This document shows positions 36,744-44,939 of a DNA stretch of 64,000 nucleotides, in pieces; the stretch's first letter is position 1; every line of letters starts with the position of its first letter. The position numbers and the translations under genes were made by a program. The stretch is from Pseudomonas tructae (GTDB lineage Bacteria; Pseudomonadota; Gammaproteobacteria; Pseudomonadales; Pseudomonadaceae), in contig NZ_CP035952.1 of the NCBI RefSeq assembly GCF_004214895.1, positions 3,792,501 to 3,856,500 on the forward strand, in the 5' to 3' direction. The notes beneath the pieces were generated by a model. That model was not told where the DNA came from. It did no database searches and saw nothing but the letters and a program-made list of their open reading frames with translations.

Positions 36744-37181
36744 TTATCGTTTGCCAGACACTGGCTTGAAGCGCTTGCGCCGGATATCGGACAGGGTTTT
36801 GCTCATCTCCCGATAGCGGCGGCTGTTATACGCCAGTAACGCCAACAAGGGGGCGATTATTGAAACTACGGCCAGGAGTGCATCGCGCGAAAAGGGATAG
36901 GTCACCACGCCGGCAATCAGGCAAACGAGCAAAAGGCCAACCACTGCACGGTTCCCGGCTGAGTAGCCACGGATTACGACGAATTGGCCGATGCCGAGGG
37001 TGAATGAACCCAACATGATAAAAGCAACGATGTATCCCGGCTCGGCAGGGTTGCCTGCGAAGATGGTCTCACCTGCGCGTATGGATGCGCAGGTGAGGGA
37101 GATAACTGCGAGGAAAAATCCTGTCCACAGTGTGGGGTAATAGCGACGTATGAAAGCCGGCAATTGCACTGGTTCTAGCAC
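36744..37181 (-). CDS. Four-helix membrane protein, candidate immunity paralog
   Basis: 145 residues, four hydrophobic segments, N-terminus FIRRYYPTLWTGFFLAVISL and cytoplasmic basic tail NSRRYREMSKTLSDIRRKRF. Clear paralog of the 147-residue protein upstream and of each half of the 290-residue protein downstream. 29 bp before the latter. Function inferred only from array organisation. Confidence 0.6.
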   Translation of the reverse strand: MLEPVQLPAFIRRYYPTLWTGFFLAVISLTCASIRAGETIFAGNPAEPGYIVAFIMLGSFTLGIGQFVVIRGYSAGNRAVVGLLLVCLIAGVVTYPFSRDALLAVVSIIAPLLALLAYNSRRYREMSKTLSDIRRKRFKPVSGKR

Positions 37182-37322
37182 GGGCTCGCTCTCCGTACCC
37201 GTCTGCCCACATTGATCCGTACCTTCATCGACCCACCCTCTGCCGCAACCTCATCATTCACCGTCGCATCTCGCAGTGTCGTTCGCTGTTGAAGAAAGCA
37301 GAGCCAGCGACGACAAGCCAAA

Positions 37323-37352
37323 TCACAGACCTACCTCATATTTATCCAGAAT
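37323..37352 (-). pseudogene. Possible stump of a fic gene after yhfG
   Basis: Directly at the yhfG stop, the minus strand reads ATT CTG GAT AAA TAT GAG GTA GGT CTG TGA, that is (M)LDKYEVGL-stop. Fic proteins paired with YhfG typically begin MLDKYGVG... at exactly this place. The start codon would be ATT and the frame stops after nine codons, with nothing Fic-like afterwards. The match is short, so treat as a hint. Confidence 0.35.
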
Positions 37353-37549
37353 TAGCCCTTGGCTTGTTGCCGATAGGCTTCGAGGATAGTTTCACGGGCA
37401 GGCAGCTTGCGTTCAGCATCATCCGGCGTGACATCAAAGCCTGCGAGACGCAGGCTGGCCGAATAGTTGGACTGACGTGTCTTGGCGCAGTGGACTTTCT
37501 TGGCTTGCAAGCTTGGCGTTTTCAAAGGACCGACCTCATGGTTGGGCAA
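37352..37549 (-). CDS. YhfG-family protein (Fic antitoxin type), orphan
   Basis: 65 residues. The core SLQAKKVHCAKTRQSNYSAS followed by LRLAGF matches YhfG proteins, the small partners that inhibit Fic AMP-transferases. The partner fic gene should follow but is reduced to a few codons. The gene lies within the array of membrane paralogs and splits it. It may be a decaying remnant or a solitary antitoxin. The rest of 37182-37661 is non-coding. Confidence 0.6.
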   Translation of the reverse strand: MPNHEVGPLKTPSLQAKKVHCAKTRQSNYSASLRLAGFDVTPDDAERKLPARETILEAYRQQAKG

Positions 37550-37611
37550 TGGCGCCAGACAACAACTGTAAGAACGACCATTCTCTCCCCATCTGACCTC
37601 TGTCGGCCAGA

Positions 37612-37638
37612 GTGGGAGCGGGCTTGCCCCGCGATGCG
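37612..37638 (-). repeat. Single REP unit
   Basis: GTGGGAGCGGGCTTGCCCCG then CGATGCGG, between yhfG and the 147-residue membrane protein gene. Confidence 0.88.
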
Positions 37639-37661
37639 GCCAGCAGCGCTTGCCTCATCAT

Positions 37662-38105
37662 TCATGCTTTACCGCCACTGGCTATCCATCGATTTCGCAT
37701 TCGGCGTATCACTACCAAGCGTCGGCACATTTGGCGATAGCGACGGCTATTGATGACAAGCAAGCCCAGCAAGGGAGCGGCCAGCGAGATGCCAAGCAGC
37801 AATTGGTGGCTCGATCGGTTATAGGTTAAAAGCGACGAAAATAAACAACCAACAAGCAGGACCACAATCAACCAAGCACCCCAAGTACGGCCACCGACCA
37901 GTATGAAGGTCCCCAATGTGATGACCAGCGTACCCAGCGCGATCAAGCCCATCGCAAACTCTAACTCGTAAGCATGCCTCAAGAAATATGCATCAATTAT
38001 GTTTCCCGTCATCATCGCCGTGGAGAAAAGAGCAAGCAGATACACCGAGATAAGCCTTGGGTAAAACCGACGAATGAACCTTCGCATATACCAATAGGAA
38101 ATCAT
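37662..38105 (-). CDS. Four-helix membrane protein, candidate immunity protein
   Basis: 147 residues, starting MISYWYMRRFIRRFYPRLIS, four hydrophobic helices, tail NSRRYRQMCRRLVVIRRMRN. The ATG overlaps the stop of the upstream 302-residue gene (38102-38105, ATGA), the coupling typical of effector-immunity pairs. Two further paralogs follow downstream. An inner-membrane immunity protein fits best; no experimental family is known to me. Confidence 0.62.
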   Translation of the reverse strand: MISYWYMRRFIRRFYPRLISVYLLALFSTAMMTGNIIDAYFLRHAYELEFAMGLIALGTLVITLGTFILVGGRTWGAWLIVVLLVGCLFSSLLTYNRSSHQLLLGISLAAPLLGLLVINSRRYRQMCRRLVVIRRMRNRWIASGGKA

Positions 38106-39010
38106 GAGTCATCCCCTTCGAATACACCGAATGCTATAGACTGAACAGTCTCGCTACCCCCTACGCCCAGAACGCCCCCCAGTGATTCTTGAATCAGTGA
38201 AGTGGTTGCCTGCTTGATTTGTGTGGGGGTATAGCGCTTCGGTATGGTTCCAAGCCGCTGAGAAAGCTTGAGCTGTTTGGCAGTCAAAGAAGGATGCTTG
38301 ATTGACAAGAGCTCAGCCGTCAACGCCTTACGCTGCTGCCGGCTCAATGTTCTAGTGAGCTCATACCAACTCTTACCCGTCGAGGCTTTGCGCACCGCGA
38401 GGAATCTGACAGCATTCGCGGCACCGCTCGCCGTGCCCAGCAACGACACTGAATCTAGAAGGGACGTGGCATCACGATACCAAGCCTCCTCATCCCAGCG
38501 ATCAAGCCCCTCCGGATCAGTCAGTTCTTTTCGCAACCTAAAGATCCCGTTTACACACAGAGCCCCAGATGCGGCAGCACCTGCATATCCAGCATAAGCG
38601 ATCACCAGTCCGACAGGCCCCGTGAACAGGGTTAACAGTTTGCCAGTAACTATCGCAACAACATTAAAAACAACACTTGCACAAGTAATCCCCATGGCAG
38701 CTGCTTCTGTAAGTGCCCGTGACTCACGAGGTGTCCGCATCGCCTGATCAACATACTGCTCAGGCGTCAAATACCGCTTCACCTCCTGCAACACCACCCG
38801 CTTGGGCAACACACTGCAAATCGGCCGAAACTCCCGCAACGTCACCACGTTGTAGTCCGCATCGATATACACCACCCCTGCCCCGACAATCCCGGGGTCG
38901 GCATCAATCGCTGCAAACAACCGCGGCACATTGACCAGGCTTTCAATCCGCTGGCGCGCAAAGTACTGCGAGGGGCTTGCGCCAAGCCCGCTCATCCTTG
39001 AGTCGTTCAT
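38102..39010 (-). CDS. Putative membrane-active effector with internal hydrophobic domain
   Basis: 302 residues. The soluble N-terminus (SPSQYFARQRIESLVNVPRL, then VGAGVVYIDADYNVVTLREF) is followed by two strongly hydrophobic stretches around residues 100-140 (ASVVFNVVAIVTG, GPVGLVIAYAGYAGAAASGA). A charged C-terminal half carries EEAWYRDATSLLDSVSLLGT. I recognise this as a widespread Pseudomonas family of poorly supported annotation. Hydrophobic core plus coupled membrane partners suggest a pore-forming toxin delivered by a secretion system, but no secretion genes are in view. Unusual spacing of its promoter: a 13-bp perfect hairpin lies upstream. Confidence 0.55.
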   Translation of the reverse strand: MNDSRMSGLGASPSQYFARQRIESLVNVPRLFAAIDADPGIVGAGVVYIDADYNVVTLREFRPICSVLPKRVVLQEVKRYLTPEQYVDQAMRTPRESRALTEAAAMGITCASVVFNVVAIVTGKLLTLFTGPVGLVIAYAGYAGAAASGALCVNGIFRLRKELTDPEGLDRWDEEAWYRDATSLLDSVSLLGTASGAANAVRFLAVRKASTGKSWYELTRTLSRQQRKALTAELLSIKHPSLTAKQLKLSQRLGTIPKRYTPTQIKQATTSLIQESLGGVLGVGGSETVQSIAFGVFEGDDS

Positions 39011-39122
39011 GGAGTCTCCTGAAACGTGAAAGCGCCCGCAAACCCGGGGGATGCAGCCGCCTGAGCTGCCCAGTTTTAGCAGCTAAAAATCAACGTTTCA
39101 GAAGGGTATTTTTGCTAGCTAT

Positions 39123-39161
39123 GTCGTCCTACAGGCTAAAAACAACAACCTGTAGGACGAC
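39123..39161. repeat. Perfect 13-bp inverted repeat with 13-nt loop
   Basis: Arms GTCGTCCTACAGG and CCTGTAGGACGAC around CTAAAAACAACAA, in the 175-bp gap between the PLD-like gene's stop and the effector gene's start (both minus strand). No T-tract follows on either strand, so it is not a classical terminator; regulatory or mobile-element relic possible. Confidence 0.6.
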
Positions 39162-39185
39162 ACCGTTGAGGTGCTGATGAAATCT

Positions 39186-40451
39186 CTACTCAACAGCTGT
39201 TTCCACCGGATCAAGCACCCGCAACGCAACATTGGAACGCAGTTTGACCAGGCACAACCTGTGCGAAGTCCCCTCCGCGCCAAAGAACTTGTCCGCCCGC
39301 TCGCCCGTCAGGTTTTCCTCGAATTTGAACGGCGTGGTGATCAGCCGTTTGATGTCCCTCTTGAAGCTCTCGCTATTGGCATCGATCCAATCGGCGGCCT
39401 TGCGCCGCAAGGCGGCAGGCGCCTTGGGTTTGCCTGAGTTGCGGAGCATCACGGCGGGATAAACATCCAGGTCTTCGGTGTTGTAACGCATAAACACATG
39501 GCACAGCTCTTTATCCTCGTGATCGATCACGGCCACGCGCAAGTTGTAATCGCCCTTCCTGGCCTTGCAGGCTGTATCGCTCGCATCAATTGCCACTCCC
39601 CACTGGGCCTGGCCCTTGATTTGACCTCTGTCGATACCGATCCGATTTTCGATGAACGAATACACGGTCTTGTTCACCCTGACCCAGCCAAGTTTCCCGG
39701 CACCGGATATACACAAATAGCGGTGCTGGGGTTTGAAGTCGTGGGTTTTCTTGCCGATGGGCCAGGTCAGCAACTCTTCGCCTTTCAATGAGTGTTGAAG
39801 CCGTGCGTACTTCTCATCAAAGCGAGAAACGATGCTGCACGTGCGAGGATTGGACTGCGGCCGCTTGGCCAACGCCGAACGAACCTCGGCATCGATTACT
39901 CGCTCGCCGCGCAGCACGCGAGCGCGCAATTTTTCGGCGGCAATCAAGTCGCGGTCCAGTTTATCGGCCTGCTCACGCAAAGCCTCATACTGGTTAGCCA
40001 GCGCCTGCGCAGCTTTATTCACCGACTCCAGAAAGCCTGGCGTCAGCAACGTTGCCTGGCGCTCCATCTTCGCCACCAACGCCTGAACGCCCTTGCTGAC
40101 CCCGCGAACGCGAATGTTGCTTTCAAGGTTCGCAGTTGCCCCCCGCTCGGTAAAATTCTGGCTGCCCAAGGTCACGAAGCGGTCTTTGGCGACGATCATC
40201 TTCGCGTGCAGATTGGGCAGCACATAGACCGGTATCTTTTTATCCAGCAGGGCTTTGATGGCAGTGAAACTAGAAGCGCCAGACGCAAGCACCTGTACAT
40301 TGACAAGCGTATAAACCTTGGCGCTTTTACCCAGCAGGGCAATGTCCAACGCTGCCAAGCCGGTCAAATAAGGCGAGAAAATCTTCAGATCAACCTTGTC
40401 GTTTTGCAGCTGCGCTTTTACCAGCGGCACGATATTGCTCGTGAACTTCAA
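39186..40451 (-). CDS. Phospholipase D-like (HKD) domain protein
   Basis: 421 residues. One HKD motif is present near residue 82: LHAKMIVAKDRFVTLGSQNF, that is H-x-K-x4-D followed by GSxNF. Single-HKD proteins dimerise to form an active site and are often nucleases (Nuc, BfiI-type) rather than lipases. A coiled-coil segment (residues ~140-175) and a ~200-residue C-terminal domain of unknown type follow. Divergent from the unknown 435-residue gene with 112 bp between starts. Nuclease or DNA-damage/defence role is plausible, not proven. Confidence 0.7.
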   Translation of the reverse strand: MKFTSNIVPLVKAQLQNDKVDLKIFSPYLTGLAALDIALLGKSAKVYTLVNVQVLASGASSFTAIKALLDKKIPVYVLPNLHAKMIVAKDRFVTLGSQNFTERGATANLESNIRVRGVSKGVQALVAKMERQATLLTPGFLESVNKAAQALANQYEALREQADKLDRDLIAAEKLRARVLRGERVIDAEVRSALAKRPQSNPRTCSIVSRFDEKYARLQHSLKGEELLTWPIGKKTHDFKPQHRYLCISGAGKLGWVRVNKTVYSFIENRIGIDRGQIKGQAQWGVAIDASDTACKARKGDYNLRVAVIDHEDKELCHVFMRYNTEDLDVYPAVMLRNSGKPKAPAALRRKAADWIDANSESFKRDIKRLITTPFKFEENLTGERADKFFGAEGTSHRLCLVKLRSNVALRVLDPVETAVE

Positions 40452-40563
40452 GCGTCGGCATCCTTGTTCGAAACCCCGCCAATAATACTACATTGCCACT
40501 ACCGACCGATTGACTCAGAATCCCGCCCCCTGCACGCCCAAGCCGCCCCACAAGGAAACCGCC

Positions 40564-41871
40564 ATGGCCCAGCTCGATGCCTTCATTGCATGGATGAGCG
40601 CCAACCTGGACAACGCCACCTTCGCCCATCAGTATCTGGACCGCAAAAATCGCAAGCCCTGGCACTGCAGCAGCCTGTTCAATGCCTATGAAACATACGA
40701 CTGGCCGCACCCGGCGATAGAGCATCTAGACATCGACAAAGGTCGCAACATCACCAGCAACGCCCGCGCACTGACAGCACTCCAGCAACAACTGCAACGC
40801 GCCCTGGCACCCGCGCCTGAAGACCACGCAGCCAGCCGTGCAGCCATTGATGTGATGATCTGGGGTGGCGTTCGCAAGGGCAATATCAACTGGCTGATCG
40901 ACCACCGCAAAAATCTGGCCAACCTGCTGATCGACACCCGCAACGCAATCGACAGCGGCGAACTGAATCACCCGCTACTGCTTGATCCCAACCTGCGCTT
41001 CAATGCCGGCATGACCAAGGTCTACTCGCTAATCTGCAAGCAACTGGTGATCTACGACAGCCGCGTTGCCGCCGCGCTGGGTTGGGCGGTGGTGAAGTTC
41101 TGCCAGCAAGCTGAGCCTGCACTCACCCAGGTACCGCCTGAGCTGGCCTTCCCCTGGGCGGCGGCCAGGCCGACCAGACAACCCAAGCAGCGCAATCCGT
41201 CCCAAGGCAACCTGCAGTTCCCGCCGCTGCAGGCCGGTACCGTGCATGCGCAATGGAATATCCAGGCCAGCCAGATACTGGCGGCGGTGCTCGCCCATGC
41301 CAATGCCAAGGACAGCGGCTTCAACCAGGACGGCGGTTCGGGTAGCAGCCCGTTGCGGCGCTTGGAGGCGGCGCTGTTCATGATCGGCTATGACCTGGGC
41401 GGCGCGAGTACAACGATCGCCAACCAGGACGTGATATCCGACTGGATCGAATGCTGGACGCCTACCAAACACAATCCTTTTCACTACCGCTTGACTGAAC
41501 AGGGCTTTGAGACTCGAACCACGCGCATCACCCGCTTCCCGCTGCAAGTGGTCAACGACACCCTCAACTACCTGTGGCGCCAGTTCGGCCGCGGACAATT
41601 CCCCCTGGCCAACAGTGCCGACCGTGTTCCAGCCGGCCTCAGCGAAGAAGGCATCGGTACCGCTTACTACCATGCAATCAACCGCCAACAACGGGTTCCG
41701 GAGTCGAGCCAACTCACTGCCATCCTTGAAGACCTCGGGGTGTTTCAGCTAATGAGCCTCAGGAAAAAACACTGGGTATTGAATCTGCAGCTGCTGGACA
41801 CTCCCGACAAAGGCAGCCTGGATATCGAACCACTGTTGCTGCGCCTGCTCGATGACGAGGCCCAGGACTGA
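40564..41871 (+). CDS. Hypothetical protein, 435 residues
   Basis: Start ATG 40564 has AAGGAAACCGCC directly upstream; the open frame begins 54 bp earlier. Soluble, no signal or membrane segment; motifs such as MIWGGVRKGNINWLIDHRKN, KVYSLICKQLVIYDSRVAAA and HWVLNLQLL are visible but do not point me to a family. The stretch KVYSLICKQLVIYDSRVAAALGW loosely resembles helical repair-type folds. Divergent from the PLD-like gene, so a functional pair is possible. Confidence 0.65.
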   Translation: MAQLDAFIAWMSANLDNATFAHQYLDRKNRKPWHCSSLFNAYETYDWPHPAIEHLDIDKGRNITSNARALTALQQQLQRALAPAPEDHAASRAAIDVMIWGGVRKGNINWLIDHRKNLANLLIDTRNAIDSGELNHPLLLDPNLRFNAGMTKVYSLICKQLVIYDSRVAAALGWAVVKFCQQAEPALTQVPPELAFPWAAARPTRQPKQRNPSQGNLQFPPLQAGTVHAQWNIQASQILAAVLAHANAKDSGFNQDGGSGSSPLRRLEAALFMIGYDLGGASTTIANQDVISDWIECWTPTKHNPFHYRLTEQGFETRTTRITRFPLQVVNDTLNYLWRQFGRGQFPLANSADRVPAGLSEEGIGTAYYHAINRQQRVPESSQLTAILEDLGVFQLMSLRKKHWVLNLQLLDTPDKGSLDIEPLLLRLLDDEAQD

Positions 41872-41900
41872 CATCCCTCGCTAAGCCTGCTGCCATACTT

Positions 41901-41931
41901 TGTGGGAGCGGGCTTGCCCCGCGATGCCGCC
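41901..41931 (-). repeat. Single REP unit, the rightmost in the window
   Basis: TGTGGGAGCGGGCTTGCCCC then GCGATGCCGCC, 29 bp after the 435-residue gene. No REP unit is seen from here to 64000. Confidence 0.88.
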
Positions 41932-42091
41932 AGCACATTAAACCCAAGCACATTGCCATCACCCCCTGATTCACTCACACTCCCCACCGCTCGCTGCTCA
42001 AGGATGACCGCGACGCAAGGCCGCCGCGCCCTGCCTGCGCCCCCTCGACCGGGCTTACTCACCTGTCGATCACCGCACCCAAGGTTCAAGA

Positions 42092-42832
42092 ATGGAAGCT
42101 GCCCTCCCCCCCAAAAAGATCTCTGGCCTGATTACCCGCATCATGGGTGGCATCAGCGCCTTGCTGGCCACCATGTGGGGCCTGATCACCTACGTATTCC
42201 CCGACCCCAGCGTGTTTGGCCTGAGCTTTTTGAACTGGCAGAACCTCATCCTGTTCATGAGCGCCTTCGTGTTCTTGACGGTGATTTACCTGGGCTGGTA
42301 CGCCAATCGCCTGCCGCAGATGCTCAAGGGCGCCATGCTGGTGATCCTGGCGGCCGGCCTTGCGGTGATCTTCTTCGCCCTGGGCGGTGAATACGCCAAG
42401 CCCAGCTTCGACTTCGCCCGCGACCAACAGAAGTTCATCGAAAACGGCGGCGCCAACCTGCTGGGCAAACGCCTGGAAGTGATTGACGGCGTACGTATCG
42501 AACTGCTGGGCTGCGAAAAAATCGGCCGCCAGCCCAACTGCGCTTTCGAGCTGACCAACACCCGGCTGGACAGCGAATTCCGCTTCGAATCGCAAACCAC
42601 CCTGTTCGAAGAAAGCGGCGGCGCCCTGAGCATCGACAAAATGCAGGTCGGCTCCTCCAAATTCACTTACCGCGACGCCTTCCCCCTGGTACGCGGCGTA
42701 CCCACCCGCGTGACCCTGGCCTTCGAACAAGGCCGCGGCGACCTGCAGCAGGCGCCGGCGCTCAAACTCAAAGTGCGCGTAGGCCGTGGTGAAGAAAGCG
42801 TGGTGAAATTCAACGAAGTCGACATCAAGTAA
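42092..42832 (+). CDS. Hypothetical membrane protein with periplasmic beta domain
   Basis: 246 residues. Three hydrophobic helices in the first 105 residues (ISALLATMWGLITYVF, LILFMSAFVFLTVIYLGWY, GAMLVILAAGLAVIFFALGG), then a likely periplasmic ~140-residue domain. The pair of cysteines LLGCEKIGRQPNCAF could form a disulfide. No family recognised. Codon use is that of the core genome. Confidence 0.65.
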   Translation: MEAALPPKKISGLITRIMGGISALLATMWGLITYVFPDPSVFGLSFLNWQNLILFMSAFVFLTVIYLGWYANRLPQMLKGAMLVILAAGLAVIFFALGGEYAKPSFDFARDQQKFIENGGANLLGKRLEVIDGVRIELLGCEKIGRQPNCAFELTNTRLDSEFRFESQTTLFEESGGALSIDKMQVGSSKFTYRDAFPLVRGVPTRVTLAFEQGRGDLQQAPALKLKVRVGRGEESVVKFNEVDIK

Positions 42833-42887
42833 GCACAACGCCCCACGCCAGCCATCGCCGGCGTGGGCCGCTTACCTGCCCTACCGC

Positions 42888-43178
42888 TCAGCGCGCCTCA
42901 GCCGCCATGGCATGCGCCACATCCTCCACCAGCGCCTTGGCCATGCCGCTGAGGTAATGCGCCGCCCACACCAATGCAGCGTCCTGCTCGATCCCGGCCT
43001 GCAAAGTCAGCCGATGCACACAGCCCATCAACACCGCCGACTGCTCCAGGGCGAACGCCGCACTGTGGCCGGGCTCGACGCGAAACAGCCTGTGTGTGGA
43101 GCGCCCACTTTCACCTTCACCGAAGGCAGCGATGCCGGCTGTCTTGGCGGTGGTGGCGGGGTTCAAATCCTCATCCAT
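42888..43178 (-). CDS. DUF3077-type small protein
   Basis: 96 residues from ATG 43178 (AGGGGG at -14 to -9); a GTG at 43259 overlapping the preceding gene's stop (TGAGTG) is an alternative giving 123 residues. The pattern TAGIAAFGEGESG...LFRVEPGHSAAFALEQSAVL...LVWAAHYLSGMAKALVEDV fits the Pseudomonas DUF3077 family. Function unknown. It follows a DUF6124-type gene, a common pairing. Confidence 0.65.
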   Translation of the reverse strand: MDEDLNPATTAKTAGIAAFGEGESGRSTHRLFRVEPGHSAAFALEQSAVLMGCVHRLTLQAGIEQDAALVWAAHYLSGMAKALVEDVAHAMAAEAR

Positions 43179-43259
43179 TGCCAGGTCCCCCTGCTGAAAT
43201 CGCCAGCCCGCATTGCTGAGCGAAGTCGTCAGCAACGCGGGCATCTGCCGATTGGCCAC

Positions 43260-43487
43260 TCAGTGGCGTGACTGCACCTTGCTCAAGGCCACTTCGACCA
43301 GAGCACGGGCGTGTTCGATTTCATGCATGGTCGCCAGGGTGAGCACCTGGCCGGGAGGTGTGCGATGGAGCAGGACGGTTTGCTGGGCGATGGTCAGGGC
43401 GCAGATCAGGTATTCGGAGGTCTGGACCAGGAGGTCTTCGAGGGATTGGTTGGGGTGGTGCGGTGGGTCGGGGACGATTTTTAACAT
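43260..43487 (-). CDS. DUF6124-type small protein
   Basis: 75 residues from ATG 43487 with AAGGAG upstream. Sequence MLKIVPDPPHHPNQSLEDLL...SEYLICALTIAQQTVLLHR...ALVEVALSKVQ matches the short helical DUF6124 family of Pseudomonas, of unknown function. Likely co-expressed with the DUF3077-type gene. The 43488-43938 gap upstream (451 bp) contains no gene I can support; it marks the change from core to island composition. Confidence 0.65.
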   Translation of the reverse strand: MLKIVPDPPHHPNQSLEDLLVQTSEYLICALTIAQQTVLLHRTPPGQVLTLATMHEIEHARALVEVALSKVQSRH

Positions 43488-43938
43488 AGCGAACTCCTTT
43501 GCTTTAGGGAGCCGCCACACGACTGCTGTCAAACAAAAGGTGGCAGCTATACGCGGGTTGACAGACCGGCAAAGCAAAGGAAAACCCGGCGCACACGAAG
43601 GTGCCCCACGTACAGCCGCCATAACGCGTGCACATGCGGATTCACTTTGAATTCGGCCTGTCAAAACCGGTCGTTGAATTGGCAACGACTGGCGGAGACT
43701 AGAGCGCTGAAGGAATCACTGCAATGGCTTAGAGGCGACAGCAGTATGATTGGGAAATGGACTACAGGGAATCAGGAAATTCTGAAGATCTTGATGCTGC
43801 GGATTGCAAATCCGGGGCACGGACTCATCTTCTTTCCTGCCTGCCTCATTTGGTAATGATGAGTAAGATCAATCCTTCAATTTTGTAAGATCTCGCGCTA
43901 TCTTCGCTGGCGATATGCCACGCCTATAGGGACGCGCG

Positions 43939-44841
43939 ATGCAATTTTTCTGGGTAAACCTAGGTACGACTCACAAGGAAGCCAGAACCGGCAATTTTCT
44001 CTGGGCCCCGCTGAGCTCCCGCTCAGAATCCGGCAAGGTACAAACCCGTCGCCACTGGGACAACGTCGGCAAAGTGAAAGCCGGAGACGTGATCTTCTGT
44101 TACCACGACAACTACCTACGCGCCATTGCTAAAGCCGAACGCGATGCCTATCAAGCCGAGCGCCCACCAACGCGCTCGTTCAACGAGTGGAGCAACCAAG
44201 GGCACCGAGTCGATATCACCCTCACCGACCTCAAGCACCTCTTACGCAGCGACGACATTGCACCCACCTACCAAGCGCAATTCGACATCCACACAGAGCC
44301 ATCGTTGTTCAACAGCAAAGGCAATGTGAATCAGATCTACATGGCCAAATTGCCTGCTGATGCTGCGCTGTATTTGCTGGAACAAGCCGAGGTGATTGCC
44401 GACTACGAAGACCAGCTCGTTGATGCTGGGTCGCCAGAAGAAACCCCTTCCGTTACCACTCGAGAAGCGCTCGTCAAAGCTCGAATTGGCCAAGGCGCGT
44501 TTCGAACAGGATTGTTCAAACGCTGGGAGCAAAAGTGTGCTTTGACTGGGCTAAAAAATCCCAACCTGTTGGTCGCCTCGCACATTCAGGCATGGGCATT
44601 AGCCGACAACAAAGCCCGGCTGGACACAGACAACGGCTTGCTGCTGGCCACCCACATTGATCGGCTCTTCGACTGCGGGTTGATTTCTTTTGCTGAAGAT
44701 GGGCAACTGCTGATCAGCAATAATTTGGCGGCGGAGGAACACAAAATCCTAGGGCTGGACCAATACACATCGATTCCAACCTTGAGTAAGGGCAACCGAC
44801 GCTATCTTGAGAAGCACCGCAAGCGCTTTAGCTTTGCGTAG
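43939..44841 (+). CDS. PUA/EVE-like + HNH endonuclease, candidate modification-dependent restriction enzyme
   Basis: 300 residues. The N-terminal ~135 residues look like an EVE/PUA-type reader (FFWVNLGTTHKEARTGNFLW, the aromatic GDVIFCYHDNYLRAI). The C-terminal half is an HNH_2 nuclease: CALTGLKNPNLLVASHIQAW, RLDTDNGLLLATHIDRLFDCG, LISFAEDGQLLIS, with His and Asn of the beta-beta-alpha metal site. Such fusions cut DNA with modified bases (type IV restriction). First gene of the island, AT-richer than the core; the Mrr-like gene follows 98 bp later. Confidence 0.8.
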   Translation: MQFFWVNLGTTHKEARTGNFLWAPLSSRSESGKVQTRRHWDNVGKVKAGDVIFCYHDNYLRAIAKAERDAYQAERPPTRSFNEWSNQGHRVDITLTDLKHLLRSDDIAPTYQAQFDIHTEPSLFNSKGNVNQIYMAKLPADAALYLLEQAEVIADYEDQLVDAGSPEETPSVTTREALVKARIGQGAFRTGLFKRWEQKCALTGLKNPNLLVASHIQAWALADNKARLDTDNGLLLATHIDRLFDCGLISFAEDGQLLISNNLAAEEHKILGLDQYTSIPTLSKGNRRYLEKHRKRFSFA

Positions 44842-44939
44842 GGGGCACTTTCCAATTCGAGTAAACTCCGCCCCACAGACGTTCTGACCGACACGGCCCC
44901 CTTGGCCCGAAATCAAAATCAACTGACAAGGCAAATGAT

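Noticed and set aside
37289..37753. 154-residue plus-strand frame opposite yhfG
   Set aside because: Antisense to yhfG and to the start of the membrane-protein gene region and runs through a REP unit; no domain or ribosome site.
43799..43814. GCGGATTGCAAATCCG, identical to a tRNA-Cys anticodon stem-loop
   Set aside because: No D-arm, T-arm or acceptor stem flanks it; a 16-bp match inside AT-rich spacer is not a tRNA gene. It could be a relic of an attachment event but nothing else supports that.
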